Of a stretch of 22,216 bases of DNA, positions 7,573 through 18,517 are shown piece after piece. Source of the DNA: Pseudomonadota bacterium (GTDB taxonomy: Bacteria; Pseudomonadota; Gammaproteobacteria; Acidiferrobacterales; UBA6901); contig JAJXUF010000046.1 of NCBI GenBank assembly GCA_021783175.1, positions 1 through 22,216 on the forward strand, read 5' to 3'. Within the stretch, counting starts at the first letter, position 1, and the number at the start of each line of letters is the position of its first letter. Position numbers and translations under genes: made by a program. A model generated the notes under the pieces. The model had not been told where the DNA came from. It searched no databases and saw only the letters and a program-made list of their open reading frames with translations.

Positions 7573-8085
7573 TCAAAGTCCGAGGGTATTGATTCCGGTG
7601 GCGGGCTGGCTCATATCCCACATTTCGCGGAAGCGTCGCGCCAGCATTGTCGCCTCAGTGCCTGCATCCATGGCAACCATGAATTCCAGCTGTTCCAGGT
7701 CCAGCTGGTGGAGGTAACCGCGTTCGTCGGCGACCACAAACAGTTCGCGCAGACCCGCGTTATCCTCGCCGACTGTGCGTATCTGTACTGCATCGGAAAA
7801 TCTTTTGGCCAAGGCGATAATGCGGGCGTTGTCGCGCACTACCTGTTGGCTATCCTCGATGAGAATGCGCGCGCGATTCTCATGGTGGCGGGCGATGAAC
7901 TTGCCCAGCGCTTCGGCGGTCCTGGCGGTATTGAAGAGTAAACCATCGAGCACCGGGCCAAAGACCATGATATTGCGCTGCGCCTGCTCAATCAGCGTAA
8001 CGATAGCGTCGCGCGCGGCCTCACGGGTCGCGATGCGCTGGCGTTTTTTGCTGCTGGAAGCGGTTTGGCCCGGGAAAGTATCCAT
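7573..8085 (-). CDS. Uncharacterised protein, possibly a phospholipase D-like fold
   Basis: A 170-residue soluble protein beginning with a Ser/Lys-rich tail and then alternating helices and strands, among them RNIMVFGPVLDGLLFN, ENRARILIEDSQQVV and RELFVVADERGYL. This layout recalls half of a PLD-like fold, as in uncharacterised DUF families of gammaproteobacteria, but no HxK motif is present and catalysis is not expected from what I can see. It has no signal peptide. It is the first gene of a pair with the NlpC/P60 lipoprotein and shares its upstream region with the divergent membrane-protein gene. The function is unknown; the structural suggestion is tentative. Confidence 0.75.
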   Translation of the reverse strand: MDTFPGQTASSSKKRQRIATREAARDAIVTLIEQAQRNIMVFGPVLDGLLFNTARTAEALGKFIARHHENRARILIEDSQQVVRDNARIIALAKRFSDAVQIRTVGEDNAGLRELFVVADERGYLHQLDLEQLEFMVAMDAGTEATMLARRFREMWDMSQPATGINTLGL

Positions 8086-8125
8086 ACTGTTAGTGCAACA
8101 AATAGACGACCATTGGTTCGGCTGA

Positions 8126-8156
8126 TCTATACTTCCATAACAGTACAGAGTATAGA
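8126..8156. promoter_or_regulatory. Perfect inverted repeat in a divergent intergenic region (candidate operator)
   Basis: TCTATACT (8126-8133) and AGTATAGA (8149-8156) form a perfect 8-bp inverted repeat with a 15-nt spacer. Half-site centres are 23 bp apart, about two helical turns, as expected for a dimeric regulator. It lies between the PLD-like gene (start 8085, minus) and the membrane-protein gene (start 8188, plus). Both arms are also similar to -10 hexamers. Confidence 0.4.
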
Positions 8157-8187
8157 CGCATCCGTAGGGAACTCAGGAGGCGATTTT

Positions 8188-8625
8188 ATGAAAACGCAGA
8201 TCCAGGTAACCTTGTTAGTTGCAGCTGCACTCTACATGGCTTGGGGACTCGCGCTGCTGCTTGCGCCGAGCGTCACCCAGGGGTTCATCAGTAATGGACC
8301 ATATGATCCGGCCATGTCCGCGATGTTCGGCGCCACGTTACTCGGCATGATGGTGACGTTTGTTATTGCCGCGTATGACCCGGAAAAGGAAATCGTGCGC
8401 GCCTCGGCTGCCGGTATGGCATTTGTCGGGTTCACGGCAGCATTCCTGGTGTTCATAGGCAAATCGATGCCGCTAAGTCCACTTACTGTGATCAGTCTGG
8501 CAGTGGATCTTGGTGCCTGTGGCGTGTTGTTTCTGACAGAAGCCCGTCTTGACATGTTGCGCCAAGCGGGGCGGCCGCGCGCACGCGGCGAGAAGAAACC
8601 CGCGATGACACGGCGTCACGCCTGA
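8188..8625 (+). CDS. Small integral membrane protein of unknown function
   Basis: A 145-residue protein with four predicted membrane segments: VTLLVAAALYMAWGLALLLA, MFGATLLGMMVTFVIAAY, AAGMAFVGFTAAFLVFIG and LTVISLAVDLGACGVLFL. A short basic C-terminal tail (RPRARGEKKPAMTRR) is probably cytoplasmic by the positive-inside rule. No catalytic motif is visible and the family is not recognised. The start is firm: AGGAGG (8175-8180) lies 7 nt before ATG 8188. It is divergent from the PLD-like/NlpC pair, sharing the inverted repeat at 8126-8156, and convergent with purB. Confidence 0.85.
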   Translation: MKTQIQVTLLVAAALYMAWGLALLLAPSVTQGFISNGPYDPAMSAMFGATLLGMMVTFVIAAYDPEKEIVRASAAGMAFVGFTAAFLVFIGKSMPLSPLTVISLAVDLGACGVLFLTEARLDMLRQAGRPRARGEKKPAMTRRHA

Positions 8626-8629
8626 CAGG

Positions 8630-8654
8630 CACCCCCGCCCTGGCGGGCGAGGTG
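8630..8654. terminator. GC-rich hairpin between convergent genes
   Basis: CCCGCC (8634-8639) pairs with GGCGGG (8642-8647), and CACC (8630-8633) pairs with GGTG (8651-8654) across a 3-nt bulge. It occupies the gap between the converging membrane-protein and purB genes. There is no T-run on either side, so termination efficiency is uncertain. Confidence 0.45.
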
Positions 8655-8657
8655 TCG

Positions 8658-11388
<2,731 letters not shown>

Positions 11389-11423
11389 GAGGCTATTGTA
11401 GCGCAGTGCGGCCGGACCGCGTG

Positions 11424-11870
11424 CTATGGTATATCGTGCAGACTCTCGAGGGGGTAGCGCGTCCCTGCCAGGAAATCACTGACGCAGCGTTGAACCTGGG
11501 GGCTGCGGTGGCTTGATGCATTTTTTGCGATTTCATCCGGCGTCAGCCACAATGTGCGCACGATTGGCGTATCGAGCGACCGCTCCGGTTCATGACTCAG
11601 CAGTTCACCGGTAAAGGCAAACCGCAGGTACGTTCGCCCATTGGTATTGCTGATCCAGCGGTAGATTCCGAGCAGGGCACGCGGCGCGAAATGCCATGCC
11701 GTTTCTTCCAGAGTTTCGCGGATAACTGCTTCGAGTAGCGTTTCGCCTTCTTCCAAATGGCCAGCCGGCTGATTCAGTACACGCCTTCCGCCGATGTCTT
11801 CCTCGACCAGCAGAAAACGCCCTTCGCGTTCAGCGATGGCTGCCACGGTTACATGCGGTTTCCAGATCAT
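11424..11870 (-). CDS. nudJ: Nudix phosphohydrolase, NudJ-like
   Basis: A 148-residue Nudix hydrolase. It begins MIWKPHVTVAAIAE, matching the usual NudJ N-terminus, and the Nudix box runs from G37 to about W59 (GHLEEGE, then RETLEE for metal binding). The usual Gly near the end of the box is Ala here, a mild deviation. NudJ of E. coli releases phosphate from HMP-PP, a thiamine intermediate, and from nucleoside tri- and diphosphates; that assignment rests on gene order and similarity. ATG 11870 lies 7 nt after the rluE stop; a GGA lies just upstream. The frame stays open further 5', but that extension overlaps rluE and looks non-coding. Confidence 0.9.
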   Translation of the reverse strand: MIWKPHVTVAAIAEREGRFLLVEEDIGGRRVLNQPAGHLEEGETLLEAVIRETLEETAWHFAPRALLGIYRWISNTNGRTYLRFAFTGELLSHEPERSLDTPIVRTLWLTPDEIAKNASSHRSPQVQRCVSDFLAGTRYPLESLHDIP

Positions 11871-11877
11871 AATTCCA

Positions 11878-12429
11878 TCATAGCAGAGGCTCGATCGGCG
11901 CTTCGCGCCATTTGCCGGGCGCCAGGTCATCCAGCCGCCACGGTCCGATTGCATAGCGCACCAGGCGCAGCGTGGGAAAGCCAACTGCGGCCGTCATACG
12001 GCGTACCTGGCGGTTGCGGCCCTCAGTTAACGTCAGTTCTATCCAGGTAGTAGGAATGTTCCGGCGAAAGCGTATCGGCGGATCGCGTGGCCAGAGCTTT
12101 GGTTCGGGTATGACTCGCACAGTGGCAGGTCGGGTAGGGCGACCGTCGATGAGTACGCCGCGCCGCAATGTCTCCAGCGCGCGATCATCCGGTATGCCTT
12201 CAACCTGTGCCCAGTAGATTTTTGGCAGCTTGTGGCGCGGATCACTCAGGCGGTGCTGCAGCTTGCCGTCGTCAGTGAGCAGGAGAAGGCCTTCACTGTC
12301 ACGATCCAGCCGGCCCGCCGGATAGACTCCAGAGAGCGGTATGTAATCCGCCAAGGTGGGCCGACCTTCAGCATCTGTGAACTTTGTGAGGACATTGAAC
12401 GGCTTGTTAAAACATATGAGTCGCGGCAT
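11878..12429 (-). CDS. rluE: 23S rRNA pseudouridine synthase RluE-type
   Basis: A 183-residue RsuA/RluB/E/F-class pseudouridine synthase lacking an S4 domain, as RluE does. The catalytic segment is [17 protein letters not shown] with the nucleophilic Asp42 in GRLD. The later motif [12 protein letters not shown] is also intact. RluE modifies U2457 of 23S rRNA in E. coli; target identity here is inferred from the family and from its position next to nudJ. ATG 12429 begins at the natural [10 protein letters not shown] start. A longer frame from ATG 12489 would overlap the cupin gene and adds no recognisable sequence. There is no clear Shine-Dalgarno site. The stop is 7 nt before nudJ. Confidence 0.93.
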   Translation of the reverse strand: MPRLICFNKPFNVLTKFTDAEGRPTLADYIPLSGVYPAGRLDRDSEGLLLLTDDGKLQHRLSDPRHKLPKIYWAQVEGIPDDRALETLRRGVLIDGRPTRPATVRVIPEPKLWPRDPPIRFRRNIPTTWIELTLTEGRNRQVRRMTAAVGFPTLRLVRYAIGPWRLDDLAPGKWREAPIEPLL

Positions 12430-12442
12430 GGATGCTAGTATT

Positions 12443-12480
12443 CCAGAACCGGTGGGCCCGGGACAGGCTCCTGGTCCCGT
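12443..12480. repeat. Intergenic GC-rich hairpin, member of a small dispersed family
   Basis: The sequence contains CCAGAACCGG (12443-12452) followed by GGGCCC and the pair GGGAC/GTCCC. The decamer recurs inverted at 15520-15529 and 18366-18375. The neighbouring GGGACCAG and CGGGCC blocks recur near 18378-18397. It sits in the gap between the cupin and rluE genes. It may be a degenerate REP-like element or a terminator. Confidence 0.35.
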
Positions 12481-12485
12481 CAGTT

Positions 12486-12875
12486 TCAATCCGCGAGATT
12501 TGTTTCTGGTCCGCTAGCTTCGAGCATTTCAGTATCATCATGCGAATAGGGCGGTGCACAACAGCACAGAATGTGCAGCGGCAAATCGCCGGTATTCCTG
12601 ACGCAGTGGGCGAAACCCGGCGGGATGCATATTGTGTCGCCCGGCCGAATAGTGAAGCGCCTGCCATTGAGCAGCATCAAGCCGCTGCCGGCGGTGACAT
12701 GATAGATCTCTTCGGACAGCGTGTGGCGATGAGGCGCTGTAGTTTGGCCGGGGGCGACGATGGCTTCGGCGAGACTCTGGTTGCTATTGCCGTGTACGTC
12801 CGGACGCATCAGTTCGCGAATTAGCGAGCCATCCTTGGTCGCATAGGGCGGAACATCGTCATAGCGGGTCTGCAT
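12486..12875 (-). CDS. Cupin domain protein
   Basis: A 129-residue single-domain cupin. The metal-site histidines and glutamate of motif 1 are in [19 protein letters not shown], followed by a G(S)[10 protein letters not shown] strand. Motif 2 is [20 protein letters not shown] with its histidine. After it comes a Cys-rich [16 protein letters not shown] segment, typical of small phosphomannose-isomerase-like cupins. The reaction and ligand are unknown. Its ATG overlaps the lysR stop as TGATG (12877 to 12873), so the two are almost certainly translationally coupled, and the cupin may process or sense the metabolite to which the regulator responds (inference). It ends 56 nt before rluE. Confidence 0.88.
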   Translation of the reverse strand: MQTRYDDVPPYATKDGSLIRELMRPDVHGNSNQSLAEAIVAPGQTTAPHRHTLSEEIYHVTAGSGLMLLNGRRFTIRPGDTICIPPGFAHCVRNTGDLPLHILCCCAPPYSHDDTEMLEASGPETNLAD

Positions 12876-13915
12876 CAGGAGTTGCCGGAAGTCGGTTGAG
12901 AATTCTTGCGCAATCTGCTGCGCCGGGCGTGCATCCTTTTGGCTGCGGGCGCACCCCTTGCTCGGCCCGGCAAGTCCTGCGGCGAGGATGTATTGGCCTG
13001 AAAGAACCCGGGTTGCATCATCTCGATAAAGCGCCGTGCCTGAGGGGTAAGAAAGCGACCGCGACGCAGTACCACGCCGTAGGACCGCTTTGGAAAATAT
13101 CGATCGAGTGCAGTGGTGGCCAGATTCTCGCGGCCGGTCAGGCAAATGCTGGTGACGATCGAGATACCCAATCCAAGCTCAACGTATTTTTTAATGACCT
13201 CCCAGCCACCCACCTCGAGGGTCACCGTGTAACTGACACCATGCTGGCGGAAGACCAGGTCGACGACGTGCCACGTGCTCAAATGGCGTGGCGGCAGAAT
13301 GAGACCGAAGGGGCTGATCTCTTCCAGTCGGAGGTCGCTGCGACCGGCGAGCGGATGGTTTCGTGGCGTGATCAGTATGGGGTCATAGGAAAATACCGGA
13401 TGGTAAGCGATATCATCCGGGACCTCGAGCATCGACCCCACTGCAAAATCCACTTCATCGGAACGCAGCAGGGCGAGGCCGTCCCGACCGGTAACATTCT
13501 GCAGCCGCAGACGTATTCCCGGATAGCTTTCGGCGAAGCGCTTGATGAGATCGGGCAGCAGGTACAGGATCGTCGACTCGCCGGCCGCGATTTCCAGTTC
13601 GCCGGTTTCGATGGCGCCACTATCCTGGGCGAAGGTCTCCGGCAGCGAATCAATTCCCTGAACCAGCGGCAAGGCTAGTCCAAAAAGTGCTTTGCCCGCT
13701 GGTGTTAGCTGAATGCGCGGGCCGCGCCGCTCGAACAGCACCGTATCGAGTTCACGTTCCAATGCCTGGATTTGCAGTGACACGGAAGGCTGGCTCAGGT
13801 GCATGCGCTCGGCCGCTTTGGATACGCCACCGGCCTGGGCGGCATAGCAGAAGGCACGCAACTGCTTGAGGCGGTTCTGTTTGTAGTACAACCTGCCCGG
13901 TGCGGATGTGCTCAC
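12875..13915 (-). CDS. LysR-type transcriptional regulator
   Basis: A 346-residue LTTR. The winged HTH lies at about residues 17-75, with GGVSKAAERMHLSQPSVSLQ as helix-turn-helix and ALERELDTVLFERR following. The periplasmic-binding-protein-like effector domain runs from about 100 to 306. After it comes an unusual basic, low-complexity tail of about 40 residues rich in Arg, Ala and Pro, absent from typical ~300-residue LTTRs. GTG 13915 is supported by GGAG 6 nt upstream. It is divergent from aceA and shares with it a 254-bp region containing a perfect palindrome, the usual arrangement for an LTTR controlling its neighbour. Regulation of aceA is inferred from this layout. The effector is unknown. 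Confidence 0.92.
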   Translation of the reverse strand: MSTSAPGRLYYKQNRLKQLRAFCYAAQAGGVSKAAERMHLSQPSVSLQIQALERELDTVLFERRGPRIQLTPAGKALFGLALPLVQGIDSLPETFAQDSGAIETGELEIAAGESTILYLLPDLIKRFAESYPGIRLRLQNVTGRDGLALLRSDEVDFAVGSMLEVPDDIAYHPVFSYDPILITPRNHPLAGRSDLRLEEISPFGLILPPRHLSTWHVVDLVFRQHGVSYTVTLEVGGWEVIKKYVELGLGISIVTSICLTGRENLATTALDRYFPKRSYGVVLRRGRFLTPQARRFIEMMQPGFFQANTSSPQDLPGRARGAPAAKRMHARRSRLRKNSQPTSGNS

Positions 13916-13942
13916 ATCTAACTCCAGTGAACATTGAAAATA

Positions 13943-13959
13943 TCAATATTCAATATTGA
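13943..13959. promoter_or_regulatory. Perfect 17-bp palindrome, candidate LysR operator
   Basis: TCAATATT-C-AATATTGA is an exact 8-1-8 inverted repeat, with the T-N11-A spacing that LTTR boxes follow available inside it. It lies 28 nt upstream of the lysR start. Its right arm overlaps a perfect TTGACA (13956-13961) oriented towards aceA, although no good -10 follows at 16-18 nt. A related TCAATTTTGA lies at 13981-13990. Confidence 0.6.
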
Positions 13960-14169
13960 CATAATTAACTTGTCAAATAGTCAATTTTGAAACTAGACTC
14001 AAATCTGACTTCTGCCAAATAACAGCGCCGGCTCGACAAATTAGCGCCGGGGCGGACGATCTGCGGGACCACAAGGCACCTGGCCCGGATGTGCGGGCCT
14101 TATCTCAAAGAAGACATGCTGTTCGTGAAGTAGCCGGTGCGAGCAGCCCATCCTCGAGGAGGCAGCATC

Positions 14170-15474
14170 ATGACGCTCGACTCCCAAATTCAATCCCTGG
14201 AGCAGGAATGGCGCAGCGATCAGCGCTGGCGCGGCATCGAACGGACATACCACGCAGCAGATGTTCTGCGATTGCGCGGCACCTTGCCCATTGAGTACAC
14301 ACTGGCGCGACGCGGCGCGGAAAAGTTGTGGTCGCGGCTTGCGACCCAGGACTATGTGCCGGCGCTCGGCGCCCTCACCGGAAACCAGGCGATGCAGATG
14401 GCCAGGGCTGGTCTGCAGGCAATTTACTTGAGCGGCTGGCAGGTGGCTGCCGATGCGAATAATGCGGGGCAGATGTACCCGGATCAGAGTCTTTACCCGG
14501 CGGACAGCGTGCCGGCCGTGGTGCGCCGCATCAATAACGCGCTACAGCGTGCCGACCAGATCTGCCATGCGGAGGGTAATGATTCCATCGATTGGTACAT
14601 ACCAATTTTGGCCGATGCCGAGGCCGGATTCGGCGGCGTGCTTAATGCCTTCGAAATCATGAAAGCCATGATCGAGGCGGGAGCAGCTGGTGTCCATTTC
14701 GAGGATCAGCTTGCGTCTGCCAAGAAGTGCGGCCACATGGGTGGCAAGGTGCTGGTGCCCACGCAAGAAGCTGTGCAGAAACTCGTCGCAGCGCGTCTCG
14801 CTGCTGACGTCCTTGGCGTGCCGACCGTGCTGGTGGGGCGCACCGACGCGCTGGGAGCCTCGTTGCTGACGAGCGATATCGATGCCCGCGATTGCGTCTT
14901 CTGCACTGGAGAACGTACGGTCGAAGGGTTCTTCCGTGTGCGCCCCGGCCCCGAACAGGCCATCGCTCGCGGTCTGGCCTTTGCTCCGTACGCAGACCTC
15001 ATCTGGTGCGAAACCTCCAAGCCCGATTTGAAAGAAGCGCAGCGCTTTGCGGAAGCTATTCATGCCAAGTTCCCCGAACGCATGCTGGCCTATAACTGCT
15101 CGCCGTCCTTCAACTGGAAGAAGCATCTCGACGATGCGACGATTGCCCGCTTCCAAAAGGAACTGGCGGCGATGGGTTACAAGTTCCAGTTCATCACCCT
15201 GGCCGGTTTTCATGCACTGAACTTCTCCATGTTTGATCTGGCACAGCATTACCATGAAACGGGAATGTCGGCGTTTGTGGACTTGCAGGAGCGGGAATTT
15301 GCCGCCGAGCAGCGCGGGTATACTGCCACCAAGCACCAGCGGGAGGTGGGCGCGGGATATTTTGACGCAGTGACTCAGGTGATTGCTGGAGGTGCGTCGT
15401 CGATTACAGCGCTGGCTGGTTCGACCGAAGAAGAGCAATTTGTCCTGCAGGGCAGGGCGCAATCGGCCCATTGA
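14170..15474 (+). CDS. aceA: Isocitrate lyase
   Basis: A 434-residue isocitrate lyase, close to the length of the E. coli enzyme. It splits isocitrate into succinate and glyoxylate, the first step of the glyoxylate bypass. The active-site signature KKCGHMGGK (185-193) contains the catalytic Cys187. Upstream are [13 protein letters not shown] (88-100), TGNQAMQ and the Mg-binding region [26 protein letters not shown] and [13 protein letters not shown] close the active site. AGGAGG (14157-14162) lies 7 nt before ATG 14170 and fixes the start. It is divergent from the LysR/cupin pair and followed, about 500 bp later, by icd on the same strand. No malate synthase is in the window. Confidence 0.96.
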   Translation: MTLDSQIQSLEQEWRSDQRWRGIERTYHAADVLRLRGTLPIEYTLARRGAEKLWSRLATQDYVPALGALTGNQAMQMARAGLQAIYLSGWQVAADANNAGQMYPDQSLYPADSVPAVVRRINNALQRADQICHAEGNDSIDWYIPILADAEAGFGGVLNAFEIMKAMIEAGAAGVHFEDQLASAKKCGHMGGKVLVPTQEAVQKLVAARLAADVLGVPTVLVGRTDALGASLLTSDIDARDCVFCTGERTVEGFFRVRPGPEQAIARGLAFAPYADLIWCETSKPDLKEAQRFAEAIHAKFPERMLAYNCSPSFNWKKHLDDATIARFQKELAAMGYKFQFITLAGFHALNFSMFDLAQHYHETGMSAFVDLQEREFAAEQRGYTATKHQREVGAGYFDAVTQVIAGGASSITALAGSTEEEQFVLQGRAQSAH

Positions 15475-15970
15475 GGCAGGTGATCCGGAACGGCATCGAT
15501 CCGCGCCGCATCCGAGCTTCCGGTTCTGGTCAGGCTGAAAAGCTGTTTTCGTGCAATCAGGCTGCTCAACCGCGGCGCTTCGGCGTGCGCCGAATCGGGA
15601 GCGCAGCAAGTGCGTCATTTCTTTTTAGTCTAGTCAGCGCCGACACCCGCAAGTCGCCAACCCGCGGCCGCGTCATGCCGACTGGCGGCCAAGCGTATCG
15701 AATCCGGAGGAATTTTACAGCTGCGCCGGGGCAGCGATTTCGCGCCGGGCAAGAGAGGAATTCGCCCGGAACTACGGGCTGTGCCGCCACGTGACGCGAA
15801 TAGTGGATGGCTGTCGCAAGTCAGACGGGCCGTATGCACTCCGACCGGTACCGGCAACGCCGCGAGTCACAGACCGACGGAACCACTGCGCTACATTCCT
15901 TGCTATACTAGCAAACTTTGCTGGTGTCCATTCGCATTGATTCAATTACAACCGCCTGAGAAATCTGCCC
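15475..15970. other. Intergenic region between aceA and icd
   Basis: No gene was recognised in 496 bp. It contains a copy of CCGGTTCTGG at 15520-15529, a few short GC-rich inverted repeats (for instance CCGGGC and GCCCGG around 15750) and, at its right end, the icd promoter. No clear aceA terminator with a T-run was found. A frame-shifted gene remnant is possible but not visible. Confidence 0.45.
15900..15921 (+). promoter_or_regulatory. Extended -10 promoter of icd embedded in two palindromes
   Basis: TGCTATACT (15901-15909) is an extended -10 element without a good -35. It is embedded in the perfect palindrome TTGCTA-TAC-TAGCAA (15900-15914), which overlaps a second perfect palindrome, GCAAA-C-TTTGC (15911-15921). 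It lies about 50 nt before the icd start, so a bound regulator would block RNA polymerase. Confidence 0.5.
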
Positions 15971-17296
<1,326 letters not shown>

Positions 17297-17316
17297 CGCG
17301 CCATAGGCGCGGGCGG

Positions 17317-17523
17317 CTACTTCAGCGGGGGCATGTATTCGGTGCGGATGTGATCCGGAGCTGCTGCTGCCGTCACTCCGGCAGCCGCCAGTTCCGTGAC
17401 CAGCTCGCGCACGTCTTCGCCCAGAATATCAAGTCGTTCACGCAGACCTGCAAGCAGGTATTGCGCCTGCGTTGCGGTCAGTACGAGGGTCAAAGTTTCA
17501 CCGGTTTGGTTTTGAATGAACAT
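17317..17523 (-). CDS. Small protein of unknown function
   Basis: A 68-residue protein with an N-terminal beta-like stretch (FIQNQTGETLTLVLTATQ) followed by two helices (AQYLLAGLRERLDIL and EDVRELVTELAAAG) and a short tail ending EYMPPLK. No family is recognised. A good Shine-Dalgarno sequence, GAGGT, lies 8 nt before ATG 17523, which argues that it is real and that longer in-frame starts are not used. It lies 10 nt after the stop of the other small gene on the same strand, so the two probably form one unit and may act together. It converges on icd with only 20 bp between the stops. Confidence 0.6.
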   Translation of the reverse strand: MFIQNQTGETLTLVLTATQAQYLLAGLRERLDILGEDVRELVTELAAAGVTAAAAPDHIRTEYMPPLK

Positions 17524-17533
17524 GGCCGCGACC

Positions 17534-17758
17534 TCACTTTTGCATACTTGGGTGACGGGCGCCAGCGTCCCACGCATGGGGAGGTTGGCGAAAATTGTCG
17601 CGCATTGCATACCCCGCGGCGCGCAGTATGTCGGCAAAATCCAATACTGTGCTGTGCATATCTTCAGCATGTCCGATGATCGCACGCGCAATCGGAGCGA
17701 GTTTGGATTTGTGAAGTTCAATTTCGATGCTTCCGTCTGCCAGCTTCTTGATGTTCAT
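17534..17758 (-). CDS. Small protein of unknown function, first gene of a pair
   Basis: A 74-residue protein. It starts MNIKKLADGSIEIELHKSK, a short beta hairpin-like segment, continues with the helix LAPIARAIIGHAEDM, and ends in a polar tail with several His, Arg and Pro. No cysteines or membrane segments are present. ATG 17758 has GGAG about 10 nt upstream. I do not recognise the family. Its position between icd and the cold-shock gene interrupts an otherwise conserved neighbourhood, and it is followed 10 nt later by the 68-residue gene. A two-component small-protein system (for example toxin-antitoxin) is conceivable from size and spacing alone, but nothing in the sequences proves it. Confidence 0.55.
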   Translation of the reverse strand: MNIKKLADGSIEIELHKSKLAPIARAIIGHAEDMHSTVLDFADILRAAGYAMRDNFRQPPHAWDAGARHPSMQK

Positions 17759-17896
17759 GGCTGCGGTTCTCCAGTTGGTGTCCGGTGGTATCGTGAAATG
17801 GACGGGAAGGAAGCGCCTTTCGAGCTCGACGCAACGGAAAACATATCAGACTGAGCGCCGCGCTGCGAGCGGCGCTTGCGTAAAGTCTCGCCGTGG

Positions 17897-17931
17897 CAAA
17901 ACAAAATAAAAAACCCGGCCGAGGCCGGGTT
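17897..17931 (-). terminator. Rho-independent terminator of the cold-shock gene
   Basis: Read on the minus strand, AACCCGGCC and GGCCGGGTT form a 9-bp GC-rich stem (17912-17920 with 17923-17931), followed directly by TTTTTATTTTGTTTT. It lies 37 nt after the cold-shock stop codon and isolates that gene from the two small genes further along. Confidence 0.92.
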
Positions 17932-17967
17932 CAGGAAGAAGAATTCTGTGTACTAACGAATACTAGA

Positions 17968-18174
17968 CTACGCTAGCGAGCGGATATTAGTCGCCTGCGG
18001 GCCCTTGGGTCCTTCCTGGATTTCAAATTGAACTTGCTGCCCTTCTTTAAGGGTCTTGTATCCGTCCATTTCAATAGCTGAAAAATGGGCAAATACATCA
18101 TCACCGCCATTCGACGGCGAAATGAACCCATACCCTTTACTGGCGTTGAACCACTTAACAGTACCTGTTGCCAT
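17968..18174 (-). CDS. Cold-shock domain protein (CspA family)
   Basis: A 68-residue single OB-fold protein binding single-stranded RNA and DNA. RNP1 is KGYGFI and RNP2 is VFAHFSAI; the [15 protein letters not shown] start is typical of the family. Such proteins act as RNA chaperones, melting structures at low temperature or in stationary phase. Its place beside clpS and clpA is that of cspD in E. coli, but the sequence alone does not separate CspD from other paralogues, so no symbol is given. AGGGGG about 7 nt upstream supports ATG 18174. A structured leader with a 7-bp hairpin precedes it and a strong terminator follows. Confidence 0.94.
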   Translation of the reverse strand: MATGTVKWFNASKGYGFISPSNGGDDVFAHFSAIEMDGYKTLKEGQQVQFEIQEGPKGPQATNIRSLA

Positions 18175-18517
18175 GCCACATCCCCCTAGATCACTACGGA
18201 GCAGGAACATCACTCCATTTCTTTTTTGCCAAGACCCAGCGTGCGTCCCTAATACCGGATCGGCGATCTCACCTTGGAGATCGAGTTTTCGCGTAAAATC
18301 AAGTACGCACGCCGACAATGTTCCCTTTTTTTTTGATCAAGTCAAGAAGGTAGTACCTCTGTCAGCCGGTTCTGGTCGGCCCGGAGGGCTGGTCCCGGAT
18401 TTGACCCCAAAAACCATGCCAAAAGCATGATGTGCGCAAAAAGTCTTGATATTTTAGACAGTGGTCGCAGAATGTAGATACTCGTTTGGCATGGTCTAAT
18501 CTTTGCAATATGGGTTT
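18175..18517. other. Divergent region between the cold-shock gene and clpS
   Basis: No gene was seen in 343 bp. It holds the cold-shock leader with the hairpin CGATCTC/GAGATCG (18264-18270 and 18277-18283, loop of 6), a run of nine T beside TGATCAAGTCAAG that on the minus strand gives TTGACT as a possible -35, the GC-rich repeat element at 18366-18397, and GATTTGACCCC (18398-18408). The last matches, inverted, a sequence after clpS. I could not place a convincing -10 for clpS. Confidence 0.45.
18366..18408. repeat. Intergenic repeat element upstream of clpS
   Basis: CCGGTTCTGG (18366-18375) and GGCTGGTCCCGG near 18388-18398 resemble the element between rluE and the cupin gene. The adjoining GATTTGACCCC recurs in inverted orientation, with one mismatch, at 18864-18874 after clpS. 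Together they look like remnants of REP-type or transposon-end sequences. Confidence 0.35.

Noticed and set aside
8113..8133. TTGGTT followed by TATACT as a promoter
   Set aside because: The spacer is only 9 nt; the TATACT is better explained as one arm of the inverted repeat.
12896..13678. Open frame of 260 codons on the plus strand
   Set aside because: It lies opposite the LysR gene and has no similarity to known domains.
14542..15618. Long open frame of 358 codons on the minus strand
   Set aside because: It is antisense to aceA, whose protein has an unmistakable signature; it is a by-product of high-GC codon use and shows no domain.
18446..18480. TTGATA with TAGATA before clpS
   Set aside because: Spacing of 23 nt is too long for sigma-70, and no alternative pair fits.
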